From QNYQ01 sp964542985 (lineage in GTDB: Archaea > Thermoproteota > Thermoprotei_A > Sulfolobales > Pyrodictiaceae): a DNA stretch of 50,595 nt. A program made the translations under genes and the position numbers. Location: positions 1 to 50,595 of the forward strand of contig CAZIWH010000006.1 of NCBI GenBank assembly GCA_964542985.1, read 5' to 3'. The notes under the pieces were generated by a model. The model was not told the origin of the DNA, ran no database searches, and saw nothing but the letters and a program-made list of their open reading frames with translations. Numbering within the stretch: the stretch's first letter is position 1; every line of letters begins with the position of its first letter. Below are positions 41,555 through 49,102 of this stretch, one piece after another.

Positions 41555-42417
41555 ACCTTTATCCCGGCAAACGCGTACATCGCTTCAAGCCTGCGGCCAT
41601 TGAGGAACCTCAGCTTGAGACCCCTCTCCCTTATCCTCTTCTCAGCCTCCTCGGCTCTTAAGTTCAGAGGGTAGTAGACGTCGCTAGCTATTATGAAGCT
41701 GTTAAGGTAGCTGAACGATGGAACCCATGCATCATACTCCGCCGCATGCTTGAACGCAGGCTTAACAGCCTCCATTACCATGTTGAAGGCATCCCAGAAC
41801 AGTGTAGAGGAGCCAGCCTGCACCACGAGCACGCCGTCGCTGTTCATAGCATTTTTGACTAGCTGGAACGCCTCTTTAGTGTAGAGCTGGGCAGCTATTT
41901 CGGAGCCATAGGGGTCGGTGAGATCCATTATTACGACGTCGAACTTCTCTCCCTTATCGGCGGCCTCCTTGACGTACTTGAAGCCATCCATTATCACTAC
42001 TCGGGCCCTTGGGTCATTGAATGCGCCACGGTGCCACTCAGGTAAGTACTTCTTCGAGAGTTCCACAACCATCTCGTCGATATCAACCATGACCGCTTCC
42101 TCGACGCTGTGGTGCTTCAGCGCCTCCCGCAGTGTCGCCCCCTCGCCACCACCTAGGATGAGCACCCGCCTAGGGGAGGGGTGGAGCAGCATAGCGGGGT
42201 GTACGAGGGCCTCGTGGTAGATGTATTCGTCAGCCTCGCTACTCTGGATAAGCCCGTCCAGCACGAGGGTCTTCCCGAAGGTCTTGAGGCGAACTATCAT
42301 TATCTCCTGGAACCTGCTCCTGGTCTTCAGCAGCACTTCCTCCACCGCGTACAACACACCCATCGGGCCGCCAGGCTGGTACAGCGAGAGCCTGAAGCTG
42401 CCAAGCTCCATAATCAT
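41551..42417 (-). CDS. speE: Spermidine synthase (polyamine aminopropyltransferase)
   Basis: A 288-residue enzyme that transfers the aminopropyl group from decarboxylated SAM to putrescine or a longer diamine, releasing methylthioadenosine. Motifs: LVLDGLIQSSEADEYIYHEALVH (~51-73), the Rossmann loop LILGGGEGATLREAL (~85-99), acidic VDIDE, and the active-site VIMDLTDPYG (~161-170). MTA produced here would be recycled by the phosphorylase at 9.4-10.2 kb. Thermophile homologues often accept several amine acceptors. Confidence 0.92.
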   Translation of the reverse strand: MIMELGSFRLSLYQPGGPMGVLYAVEEVLLKTRSRFQEIMIVRLKTFGKTLVLDGLIQSSEADEYIYHEALVHPAMLLHPSPRRVLILGGGEGATLREALKHHSVEEAVMVDIDEMVVELSKKYLPEWHRGAFNDPRARVVIMDGFKYVKEAADKGEKFDVVIMDLTDPYGSEIAAQLYTKEAFQLVKNAMNSDGVLVVQAGSSTLFWDAFNMVMEAVKPAFKHAAEYDAWVPSFSYLNSFIIASDVYYPLNLRAEEAEKRIRERGLKLRFLNGRRLEAMYAFAGIKV

Positions 42418-42632
42418 CCGCCCATAGGGGAGAGACCATGCAAGGCCTTCATCAAATATAAGAATAGCCTCCTGCGGGGCTCAGCCGAGGGTACTCCGGC
42501 CACCAAGAGGCGCCTCCTAAAGGCCCTCCTCACGGCCCCGCCGGCTCCAGGCTTGCGAATTGCGCGGTGGTGTTTATTCCTCCCGCCCCGCTGAGGGTAG
42601 GAGCCGCGGTAGTAGAACCTAGGTGGCTAGAT

Positions 42633-43427
42633 GTGGCGAAGAGATCTAGCCGGACGCGTGGAAAGAGGCTTACCTTGTTCGCAGCGGCGCTAACGGCCAT
42701 AGCAATAGCCGCCATTATAGCATGGGGGGCGAGCCGCAGCGAGAGAAGCCATAGTTCCCAGAGGCTTGCATTGATAGCTGACGGGCTTTCAGAAGACTAT
42801 CCAAATCAGACCTTGATAAGTGATCTCAAAAGACTCCTCGAGGAGGCAGGCTACAAGGTTGTCGTGAAAGAAGGCAGGCAAGTAAACCTGAAGCTCTATG
42901 AGCACTTGACGCGCTACAACCTAGTCATACTAAGAGTGCACGGCGGAGTCGCGGTAGAGCATACGCCGTACGGCAACCTATACTTCGGCGGTATATTCAC
43001 CGGCGTACCTTGGAGCAACAACTACACAAAACTTGGCGAGGAGCGATACGTGGCTAAGGCTAAGCCTCTGCTCGCTCCTCATAAGCTGTACGTGGCTGTG
43101 CTGCCTCGGTTCTGGGAAGAGAAGCTCCAGGGTAGGTTCCCGCCGGGCTCCGTAATGATAGTCTCCTCTTGTTGGGCCACCGTGGATCCCAAGGTGATAG
43201 CGGCGCTCTTCGACCACGGGCTAGGCATGTACATAGGCTGGAACCGCAAAGTAACGCTTAAACATGCTGATAAGGCACTGCTAATGTTGGTAGAGGATGT
43301 AGTAAGGAAGCACATGACGTGGGAGCAGGCAGTAGTTGACGTTAACACTAGGCTAGGCCCGGATCCAAAGACAAAGGCACTACTCTACTATGCGCTCCGC
43401 GCTCACTATGTGTCTTCGTCTAGATGA
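42633..43427 (+). CDS. Membrane-anchored caspase-fold-like (clan CD) protein
   Basis: A 264-residue protein with a basic head and one hydrophobic segment (~13-31) that would anchor or export it, then an extracytoplasmic domain. The domain starts with a strand RLALIADGL, has His103 in NLVILRVHGG at the end of a hydrophobic strand, and Cys180 in SVMIVSSCWA at the end of another, then LFDHGLGMYIGWNRKV and a helix HADKALLMLVEDVV. This strand-His / strand-Cys order resembles clan CD peptidases (caspase, gingipain, CHAT). I infer a peptidase or inactive relative; no substrate known. The start is GTG 42633 with AGGTGG upstream. Cytochrome genes follow. Confidence 0.55.
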   Translation: MAKRSSRTRGKRLTLFAAALTAIAIAAIIAWGASRSERSHSSQRLALIADGLSEDYPNQTLISDLKRLLEEAGYKVVVKEGRQVNLKLYEHLTRYNLVILRVHGGVAVEHTPYGNLYFGGIFTGVPWSNNYTKLGEERYVAKAKPLLAPHKLYVAVLPRFWEEKLQGRFPPGSVMIVSSCWATVDPKVIAALFDHGLGMYIGWNRKVTLKHADKALLMLVEDVVRKHMTWEQAVVDVNTRLGPDPKTKALLYYALRAHYVSSSR

Positions 43428-43603
43428 TTCAGCCAGCCGTGGGCACGTGTCCACGCAGCTTATTAACATTCGTAGCGTAACGTTCCGCGTCATAATGTTG
43501 TTCGTTTACACTTGTTGCACATATGCTACGTATATTTAGAGCATAAAGTATAATTCTCAAAAGCTTTGCCAATTATCAATAGATGATAATGGCGGGTGTG
43601 ACA
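43428..43603 (+). promoter_or_regulatory. AT-rich promoter region of the cytochrome operon
   Basis: A sharp drop in GC marks this 176-base gap. AAAGTATAATTC at 43545-43556 is a good TATA box, ~50 bases before the ATG at 43604, and GGGTGTGA gives the ribosome site. Further upstream an inverted pair AACATT ... AATGTT (about 43466-43499) and other A/T words may hold regulator sites; this is only suggestive. Confidence 0.5.
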
Positions 43604-44689
43604 ATGGTTACGCGAAGAGAATTCATGAAAAGAGCTGTTCTCGCAACAGCAGGTGCCATGGTGTTCTCGAGGCTGGCTCCCAGGGCCTTCGCGGCGGAGG
43701 AGCAGAAGCTGCCGGAGCTGCCATGGGGCTACGTGGAACTCGATGTTGAGGAAACAAGGAAGCGTGGACACCTAGGGTACTACAAGTTTGAGTGCGCCGG
43801 CGGCGCGTTCTGGGCTCTAACTTCCCAGCTTGCCGAGAAGGGTGTAAAGCCCTGGAACATGCTGCCAATACCATCACTGCAGACGATGCTTAACGCTGTG
43901 CTGCATAAGAAGGAACTCCTCTTCTTCTACCAGTATGGAGCCGGTGGCGTCGCGGGCTATGCAACACTTTGCGGCGCACTGAACGGCTCGGCAGGATTCA
44001 TCCAGATGGTTGTTGAGAAGGAAAGTCACTGGAAGAAGCTGATAAGGGCTCTGCTGCGCTTCTATGAATCAGCCCCGTTCCCAAGCAAGAAGTCCAACGA
44101 GTACGCCGTTGAGGGTAAATACTACGTCCCGAGGGATAAAATGAAGTATGCTGGCCCGTTGCCTCAGAGTGTCAGTGGCTCTGTACTATGCCACGTCTCC
44201 GTGAGCCGGTGGTGTGTTGTCAGCGGCTACGCCAGCGGCTCTCCGGAAAGGAGTGAACGCTGTGGCCGGTTGACCGGTGACGTGGCCGCTGCTACGGCTT
44301 TCCTGCTCAACGAGTATTTCAAGAGTGGAAAGAACGTTGAAGCGGCACTAGCCTCCTTCGAGAGGTACATAAGGACTATACATGGCAGCGGGACGGTCAA
44401 GCTTTCGGCAACAACCGCTAGCTGCCGCGTATGCCACTACAAGGGCAAGGACTACGAGATGGGCCAGTTCACACGTGGCTACATGGAGTGCGAGGCATGC
44501 CACCGTGACATGACGCCACATGCCCACAGCTTCTACAACCCGCTGCAGTCCCCGCCGAGGCCCGGCGAGGAGACCGCGTCGCAGAGGCAGCTCAAGCAAG
44601 CAGCAATAGCAGGCTCCATAGCCAGCGCTGCTGTCGGTGCTATTGCTGGTTTCGCGGCCGCGAAAGCATCCTCCAAGAAGGAGGAGTAG
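43604..44689 (+). CDS. Tat-exported split-Soret-type cytochrome c
   Basis: A 361-residue exported electron carrier. The N-terminus is a Tat signal: TRREFMKR followed by hydrophobic AVLATAGAMVFSRLAPRAFA (cleavage near 30). Two heme c sites are at C274-RVC-H278 and C296-EAC-H300. An upstream domain has FECAGGAFWAL (C64) and GVAGYATLCGALNGSAG (C123), the C_GCAxxG_C_C pattern seen in split-Soret cytochromes, which also hold a small Fe-S cluster; C196, C204, C220 are other candidates. The C-terminus has a hydrophobic stretch (~333-354) and a Lys tail, so it may stay membrane-bound. The next gene encodes a cytochrome b. Confidence 0.82.
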   Translation: MVTRREFMKRAVLATAGAMVFSRLAPRAFAAEEQKLPELPWGYVELDVEETRKRGHLGYYKFECAGGAFWALTSQLAEKGVKPWNMLPIPSLQTMLNAVLHKKELLFFYQYGAGGVAGYATLCGALNGSAGFIQMVVEKESHWKKLIRALLRFYESAPFPSKKSNEYAVEGKYYVPRDKMKYAGPLPQSVSGSVLCHVSVSRWCVVSGYASGSPERSERCGRLTGDVAAATAFLLNEYFKSGKNVEAALASFERYIRTIHGSGTVKLSATTASCRVCHYKGKDYEMGQFTRGYMECEACHRDMTPHAHSFYNPLQSPPRPGEETASQRQLKQAAIAGSIASAAVGAIAGFAAAKASSKKEE

Positions 44690-44729
44690 CGTTCTCGCAA
44701 ACATCAAAGCCCCCAGGGGGTGAAGAGTT

Positions 44730-45719
44730 TTGGCCGAGGCGGTGCAGGAGAGCAGGGTCAGCAAGCTGAGCTACCTGGTGGGTAGCCTCATAGGCACGGC
44801 AATACTGGTTGGCTTCGCATGGGGCCTAGTCTACGCCTACGCCATCCAACCCCTCCTCAAGGAGGGCCCGATAAGGCTCGAGGAACTCCACAAGTATAGT
44901 ATAAGCAGCGGCTTCTGGTGGAGAGCCTTCATAGCACTGGCCTTCGACGTGCTCATAATAATCATAGCAGTAATAGGGACATGGTGGGTGCTAGCAAACT
45001 TCTACTTGGAGGCCCGCGAGGCCGGCAAATGGCGCTTCTACTACCGTAGCCCAGAAGCCAAGAAAGACAAGTGGCTCCCCAGGCTCACCGCGTGGCAGCG
45101 CTTCCAACACATCTGGGTCATGATAACATTCATAATATGCGCTATAACGGGGTTCGCCGCCCAAGCCCACGTACTCGCGCCACGCCGCGAGCTACTAACA
45201 ATACACATATACAGTGGAATAGCAATGGGCATCCTGGCAATAATACATTTTGCCTACTACACAACGCAGGCACTAATGGCCAAGGCGCGCGGCGAGAGCC
45301 TCAAAGAAAAGTTCCCCATACTAGAGATCTACAGCAAAAAGTTCTTCAAAAACATTATCCGCGTAATGCTAGGCAAGAAGCCAGAACCATACGGTAAGTA
45401 CGACCCCGAGCAGCTATTCGAATATTGGGGCGTCTACTGGGGTATGGCAGTCCTAGGAATCCCCGGCGTCATAATGCTGCTCTACGGCCCCCAAGTGCTC
45501 GACGGAATATTCTGGGTAACACACACTAAGGAGGCGGTTCTGGCGGTAACATTCATACTAATGGTACACATATCATACAGCCACTTCAGGCCAAAGACAT
45601 TCCCGATAGACACGACATTCCTCACCGGCAAGATGCCGCTCAAGAGAGCCCTAGAAGAACACCCAGAATGGGCCAAGAAACTAATCCAGAAGCTACGCCA
45701 ATCTCTCAGCAAATCCTAA
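44730..45719 (+). CDS. Membrane cytochrome b (FdnI/HyaC-like)
   Basis: A 329-residue membrane protein with about six hydrophobic helices (~14-36, 65-88, 128-150, 160-185, 240-258, 275-292). Histidines for heme b ligation stand in helix 3 (RFQHIWVM), helix 4 (TIHIYSGIAMG and IIHFAYY) and helix 6 (MVHISYSHF). The layout resembles the cytochrome b subunits of formate dehydrogenase or NiFe hydrogenase that link a periplasmic partner to the quinone pool. It starts at TTG 44730 after GGGGGTGA, 40 bases after the cytochrome c gene, so the two form an operon. Physiological donor or acceptor not visible. Confidence 0.82.
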   Translation: MAEAVQESRVSKLSYLVGSLIGTAILVGFAWGLVYAYAIQPLLKEGPIRLEELHKYSISSGFWWRAFIALAFDVLIIIIAVIGTWWVLANFYLEAREAGKWRFYYRSPEAKKDKWLPRLTAWQRFQHIWVMITFIICAITGFAAQAHVLAPRRELLTIHIYSGIAMGILAIIHFAYYTTQALMAKARGESLKEKFPILEIYSKKFFKNIIRVMLGKKPEPYGKYDPEQLFEYWGVYWGMAVLGIPGVIMLLYGPQVLDGIFWVTHTKEAVLAVTFILMVHISYSHFRPKTFPIDTTFLTGKMPLKRALEEHPEWAKKLIQKLRQSLSKS

Positions 45720-45802
45720 CAGCCGCCTTCCCTCACTCCTCATAGGCAAAGCTACAACAACGGTATAATTTCTATAAATCCAGGTATAAATCCTGCTTAC
45801 AT

Positions 45803-45820
45803 GTTTTTATCTTTCGTATT
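45803..45820 (+). terminator. T-rich terminator of the cytochrome operon
   Basis: GTTTTTATCTTTCGTATT lies ~85 bases past the cytochrome b stop, in AT-rich sequence. T-runs like this end archaeal transcripts. From 45720 to 45950 I see no gene. Confidence 0.45.
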
Positions 45821-45951
45821 AATTGATTCTGCAACAGTTAGAAGCCTATCTAAAAGCTAATGGTATAACGGTGCAGACGTTGCCCTAGATATAAGACATG
45901 ATATAAGGCATGCAGTAACACGATAACATGTGAATGAATGTAGCGAGGGAG

Positions 45952-46044
45952 GCCGCTGGCAAGATTTGAACCTGCGACCACCGGCTTACAAGGCCCGTGA
46001 TACAAATGCTAGCGTTTCGCCAGTTGAGGGAAGCTGAAAGCGGA
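45952..46044 (-). pseudogene. Decayed tRNA-Thr copy
   Basis: The 44 bases at 45952-45995 align without gaps to the 3' half of the intact tRNA-Thr (46777-46820), with 39 identities, and all five differences are transitions. The D-arm half (46012-46028) matches 12 of 17 bases, again with transitions only. About 16 bases (45996-46011) are inserted between the D and anticodon arms, and the acceptor stem pairs only partly. It is unlikely to be a working tRNA. It may be an old att site or a decayed tandem duplicate. Confidence 0.7.
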
Positions 46045-46140
46045 GATATTCGCCTATGCCAGCTGAAGAGTACATTGGCTAACAAGATTATTATGTTTGG
46101 AAACGGCAACAGGCTGCAGAGGGTAGTTCTCGAGTTGCAT

Positions 46141-46291
46141 ATAAGGGTCGTTATTTGACGTGAGAAGGACGTGTACGTGGCCAGGGAGCTTGTTATAGGA
46201 GTATACTAGTCGGGGTAGAACGGTTGAAGAGGCCATTGAGAATCTTCGAGAGGCACTAGAGCTGTATCTAGAGGAGGTTCCTAGGCACTAG
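46141..46291 (+). pseudogene. hicB: HicB-type antitoxin, broken
   Basis: Reading with one frame change gives VYVARELVIGVY then TSRGRTVEEAIENLREALE and a tail LYLEEVPRH before a stop at 46289. This is the classic HicB core (partial RNase H-like fold), where GRTVEEAxxNLxEAL is the family signature. The copy has lost its start (ATA at 46141), carries an in-frame TGA at 46156-46158, and needs a frame change near 46205. The antitoxin normally neutralises HicA. Confidence 0.75.
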
Positions 46292-46341
46292 AGAAGCTAG
46301 AACGTTTAAATCAAGGCATTGTGGGAGTACTGGAAATTGAG

Positions 46342-46593
46342 GTGAAGGTTCCCAAGACTCTTGGGGCATGAGGTCGTAGAGCTGCTCGTCAAGGAATTCG
46401 GTTTTGCTATAAGAAGACAACGCGGGAGTCACGTAGTTTTAGCCAAGCATATCGGGGCAGGAAGATTGTAACTGTTGTACCTCTCCACCCGGAGCTGGAG
46501 CCGGATACTCTTCTAGGAGTGCTTGAGCTAGCAGGAATAACGAGAGAAGAGTTCATGAAAAAGCCTACGAAAAGGACTGTTGAGAAACCATAA
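46342..46593 (+). pseudogene. hicA: HicA-type mRNA interferase toxin, broken
   Basis: Three frames join into a HicA toxin: GTG 46342 gives VKVPKTLG; a one-base slip near 46366 continues HEVVELLVKEFGFAIRRQRG and SHVVLAKHIGAG; a second slip near 46465 continues IVTVVPLHPELEPDTLLGVL and ELAGITREEF, ending at the TAA 46591-46593. The RGSH motif with the catalytic histidine and the PxHxEL...GxL..AGIT tail are family hallmarks. As written it gives no full protein. It lies 50 bases after the hicB relic in the usual paired order. Confidence 0.8.
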
Positions 46594-46772
46594 CACCCTG
46601 AGGATCGTCGCTAGGTACGGCTGATTGATACGAACAATCTTCATCTTCTATATTCGCGGATAAGGAATGGAGAAACACATAGGATTCATAGTGATTATGG
46701 CGTACAAGCAGTGGTGGGAATTAAGTCGCCATATAATCACCGTATAGCTACAATGAGATTGGCTATGAGAAG
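46594..46772. other. Gap between hicA relic and tRNA-Thr
   Basis: An open plus-strand frame runs from about 46615 into the tRNA-Thr antisense without a good start codon (possible ATG at 46753 or 46765). It could be the stub of another integrase N-terminal fragment that ended in the tRNA, but the amino acid pattern is not convincing. No other feature seen. Confidence 0.3.
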
Positions 46773-46848
46773 TGGAGCCGCCGGCGGGATTCGAACCCGC
46801 GACCACCGGCTTACAAGGCCGGCGCTCTGCCGGCTGAGCTACGGCGGC
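46773..46848 (-). tRNA. tRNA-Thr (anticodon UGU), CCA encoded
   Basis: Minus strand: acceptor stem GCCGCCG/CGGCGGC, D arm GCUC...GAGC, anticodon stem CCGGC/GCCGG with CU-UGU-AA, T arm GCGGG-UUCGAAU-CCCGC, discriminator U and an encoded CCA at 46773-46775. All stems are perfect. It lies after the RibL-like gene on the same strand and forms the right border of the AT-rich scar. Confidence 0.96.
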
Positions 46849-46884
46849 TCCCATTGAGGAAGCGGAGTCCTTGTCTGCGGGGGT

Positions 46885-47661
46885 TTAGGGTTTTCGTTCC
46901 TGGCACAGCTTCTTGGGCACGGTCTCTGCGGCTTTGCATGCTATGCTTGTGCTGCTGCAGAGGGGGCACTGTTTCTTCTCTGGTAGCCGCTCCACTCTGG
47001 CTTCTATTCCCTCTTCTTGTAGGCGTCGGCGGAGCCACTCCTCTTGTACCCATTGGTCGGGGCCTAGGAGGATGAGGTCTGGTTTTATCTCCCGGACGGG
47101 GTCTAGGATGTCCTTTTTGCTTCCTAGGACAGCCTTGTGGACGTAGCGTATGGCTTGCACGGTTTCGAGGCGCTGCTGCTCCGGCACTACTGGTGGCCGC
47201 TTCTTTATCCTCTGGGCTGTCTCGTCTCTGGCGACAACTACGTAGACGTGGCCGCGTAGCCAGGCCTGGCGCAGCAGCTCGACGTGGCCGGGGTGTAGGA
47301 GGTCGAAGGTGCCCGCGACGAGCACCTTTGGTCTCTCGAGGAGGCTGCTGGTGGGTCTCCACTCTGCGTTGAGCATGCCTAGGTGGCGTAGGGCGTCTAT
47401 GAGTCCCTCCGCGTAGGCTATACAGGCGAGCGCGGTGTAGGGGTCGTGGCGCTCCTCTAAGTAGTAGCGTGCATCGTCAAGGTAAGCCCTTGCCAGGTCT
47501 AGGAGCCTGCGGTGTGCAGGCCCGAGGCTGGATGCGTCAATGGTCTCGAGGAGGAGGGCGACGTTCTCTATGTAGGCTCGTGTCCTCTCCTCTGGGGGTG
47601 TCTCCTCTATCCTCCTGTCCCTGTGGCGGCTCACCACTGGGCTCCCGTCATCTAGATTCAC
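46885..47661 (-). CDS. DUF357-cytidylyltransferase fusion (RibL-like FAD synthase)
   Basis: A 258-residue protein. Residues ~1-105 are helical, of the DUF357 type (RTRAYIENVALLLETID, LARAYLDDARYYLEER). Residues ~110-225 form a nucleotidyltransferase with VLVAGTFDLLHPGHVELLRQA (the HxGH motif) and ILLGPDQW. The closest named activity is archaeal RibL, which makes FAD from FMN and CTP or ATP; pantetheine-phosphate or glycerol-phosphate cytidylyltransferases share the fold. The C-terminus has CPLCSSTSIACKAAE, a cysteine motif like that of RibL. Start GTG 47661. Confidence 0.8.
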   Translation of the reverse strand: MNLDDGSPVVSRHRDRRIEETPPEERTRAYIENVALLLETIDASSLGPAHRRLLDLARAYLDDARYYLEERHDPYTALACIAYAEGLIDALRHLGMLNAEWRPTSSLLERPKVLVAGTFDLLHPGHVELLRQAWLRGHVYVVVARDETAQRIKKRPPVVPEQQRLETVQAIRYVHKAVLGSKKDILDPVREIKPDLILLGPDQWVQEEWLRRRLQEEGIEARVERLPEKKQCPLCSSTSIACKAAETVPKKLCQERKP

Positions 47662-47697
47662 ATCGGTCAGAGGGATGGGTTGAAGAGGGCTGCGGGG

Positions 47698-48327
47698 CTA
47701 GACGCTTCCCAGCTCGGCCAACTTGTCAAGGTCTGCCCATTCTGCTCCCTGTTCCGCCTCCTGCCAGGCCTCCTCAAGGGCACGGTAGAGCGCCTGGAGG
47801 GGCTCCAGGCCCTCCTCCACTATGAGGCGGTGTAGGAGCGTGTAGTGGCGCCTCCTCTCCTCGATGTAGGCCTCTATCAATCGTGTTGGAAGGGGCTTCT
47901 CTGGGCCCTGGCCGACGCCGGGGCTCCTCGGGTCTATGTAGAGCCTGGTGGGCTTCAAGCTCTCGACTAGGACGGGGTAGATGCGGCATCTCATTGGCCT
48001 GGCGGGGTAGATGACGCAGAGGCTGGTGCCGTCATGGCGCCATGCGAGGAAGGGGCAGTGGCCGCGCTCGTCGCCCCTTATCAGCATGTGGGGCCATAGG
48101 TCGGCTATGATAACTTTGACGTAGCCGCGGAGGAAGCTCTTCCACTCCATGCGGAGGAACTTGGCCATTCTCGTCACGTCGTAGACTGTGAGCGCGACAT
48201 TGGGGCCCCCGCTGCAGCAGCGGCCGCACCTGGTGCAGCGGAACCGATAGCGGCCCGGATAAGCCAGGGGTATGAGGCGGCTCGTATACTCCTCGAGTTC
48301 CTCCAGGCTAGGTCCCTTGGAGGCCAT
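47698..48327 (-). CDS. YkgJ-family Cys-cluster protein
   Basis: A 209-residue protein with the YkgJ signature CTRCGRCCSGG (~31-41), then GHCPFLAW (~89), SLCVIYPARPMRCRIYPV (~102-119), which together bind zinc or an Fe-S cluster. The C-terminal ~70 residues are helical (LIEAYIEERRRHYTLLHRLI). Members often modify or assemble metalloproteins but most are uncharacterised. It is separated from the DUF1028 gene by 3 bases, so the two are one operon. Confidence 0.8.
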   Translation of the reverse strand: MASKGPSLEELEEYTSRLIPLAYPGRYRFRCTRCGRCCSGGPNVALTVYDVTRMAKFLRMEWKSFLRGYVKVIIADLWPHMLIRGDERGHCPFLAWRHDGTSLCVIYPARPMRCRIYPVLVESLKPTRLYIDPRSPGVGQGPEKPLPTRLIEAYIEERRRHYTLLHRLIVEEGLEPLQALYRALEEAWQEAEQGAEWADLDKLAELGSV

Positions 48328-48330
48328 GGC

Positions 48331-48963
48331 TTAGCCCTCGCTGTATAACCTGTAGAGTCTCTCCAGCGTCGACACCGGGTCAACGGGATCATAGTCTACG
48401 CGGAGGTCAACTATCCTGTCGTAATGTGGACTATACTCTGTCTGCCCGACCACCAGGAGTGCGGCAGAGCGGTCGCCTCTCCGATCCCCGCCCGCTCGGT
48501 GGCCCGCAGCAAGCGCAGCCAAGAGCCTCTCCGCGAGCGACCCCCGGGCCTCCACGTAGGCTCTGACAGCGTTCCTGCACACAGCAGGGCCCTTCACAAG
48601 GTTGGCTATGCATACTATGGGCTCTCTGCGGTTCACCACGTAGCCATGCCAGTTCGGGCACCAGTCCCCGTCGTGCACCGCTATGTCCCCCCTGTAGTCT
48701 ATCACAGCCACTTGCCGGTGCGCCGGGCTAGGATCATGGCTCAGGGCGTGGCGGAGCGCTTCCTCGGCAGTAGAGCTGCGCAATAGGTAGGAGAGCACGA
48801 GTGCTCCTAGAGCGGGGTTAGTGTAGGCCTGTGTCGCCACGACGCCGACACCGTGTCTGCCCCAGGGAACTCTTGACCCAACAGCAATACTCCCTGAGGC
48901 GACGGCCACGCCTGCCTGGCCAAGCAATGCGTCATACGCGAGTATGCTGTAGGTCACTCTCAC
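48331..48963 (-). CDS. DUF1028 family (Ntn-hydrolase-like) protein
   Basis: A 210-residue DUF1028 protein. N-terminal TYSILAYDALLGQAGVAVAS and SIAVGSRVPWGRHGVGVVAT, then YTNPALGALVLSYL, and the D-rich DPVDPVSTLERLYRLY end are typical. The fold is assigned to the Ntn hydrolase superfamily in reviews of the family, but substrate and activity remain unknown. Starts with GTG 48963 after GGAGGGGGTGA. The 139-base gap before the next gene (48964-49102) shows nothing I can name. Confidence 0.82.
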   Translation of the reverse strand: MRVTYSILAYDALLGQAGVAVASGSIAVGSRVPWGRHGVGVVATQAYTNPALGALVLSYLLRSSTAEEALRHALSHDPSPAHRQVAVIDYRGDIAVHDGDWCPNWHGYVVNRREPIVCIANLVKGPAVCRNAVRAYVEARGSLAERLLAALAAGHRAGGDRRGDRSAALLVVGQTEYSPHYDRIVDLRVDYDPVDPVSTLERLYRLYSEG

Positions 48964-49102
48964 CCCCTCCCTCGTCGCTCCATGTAGCTTATGGGTGCGG
49001 GCTTCAGGTTCTCTCCCAGTTAGGGTGGGCTAATGTAGCCGTGTGATTGGGGTACAAGAGATTCGCTGTTAGTAGTTGTTTCTCCTACAACCTCTTGTAG
49101 GG

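Larger units (their letters stand above)
45952..46848. mobile_element. AT-rich insertion scar bounded by two tRNA-Thr copies
   Basis: The block between the decayed and the intact tRNA-Thr, both on the minus strand, is poorer in G/C than the flanks and contains only broken genes (hicB and hicA). A direct repeat of a tRNA 3' half around foreign-looking DNA is the classic outcome of integration at a tRNA gene. No integrase catalytic domain remains, so the element type is unknown; simple tRNA duplication with later decay is the alternative. Confidence 0.5.

Noticed and set aside
45952..46044. Second functional tRNA-Thr
   Set aside because: A ~16-base insertion between arms, mismatched anticodon and acceptor stems; kept as a pseudogene. 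A non-canonical intron was considered, but the acceptor stem would still be weak.
46342..46593. Programmed frameshifting in hicA
   Set aside because: Two separate slips without a slippery heptamer or downstream structure, plus a broken hicB next to it, point to decay.
46615..46857. IntN-type frame entering tRNA-Thr
   Set aside because: Any open frame antisense to a tRNA gives the same kind of C-terminal string; the upstream residues do not resemble the integrase N-domain and there is no good start.
46811..47362. 183-residue minus-strand frame that runs into tRNA-Thr
   Set aside because: It is out of frame with the RibL-like gene, is Arg/Pro-rich and crosses a tRNA gene; a shadow.
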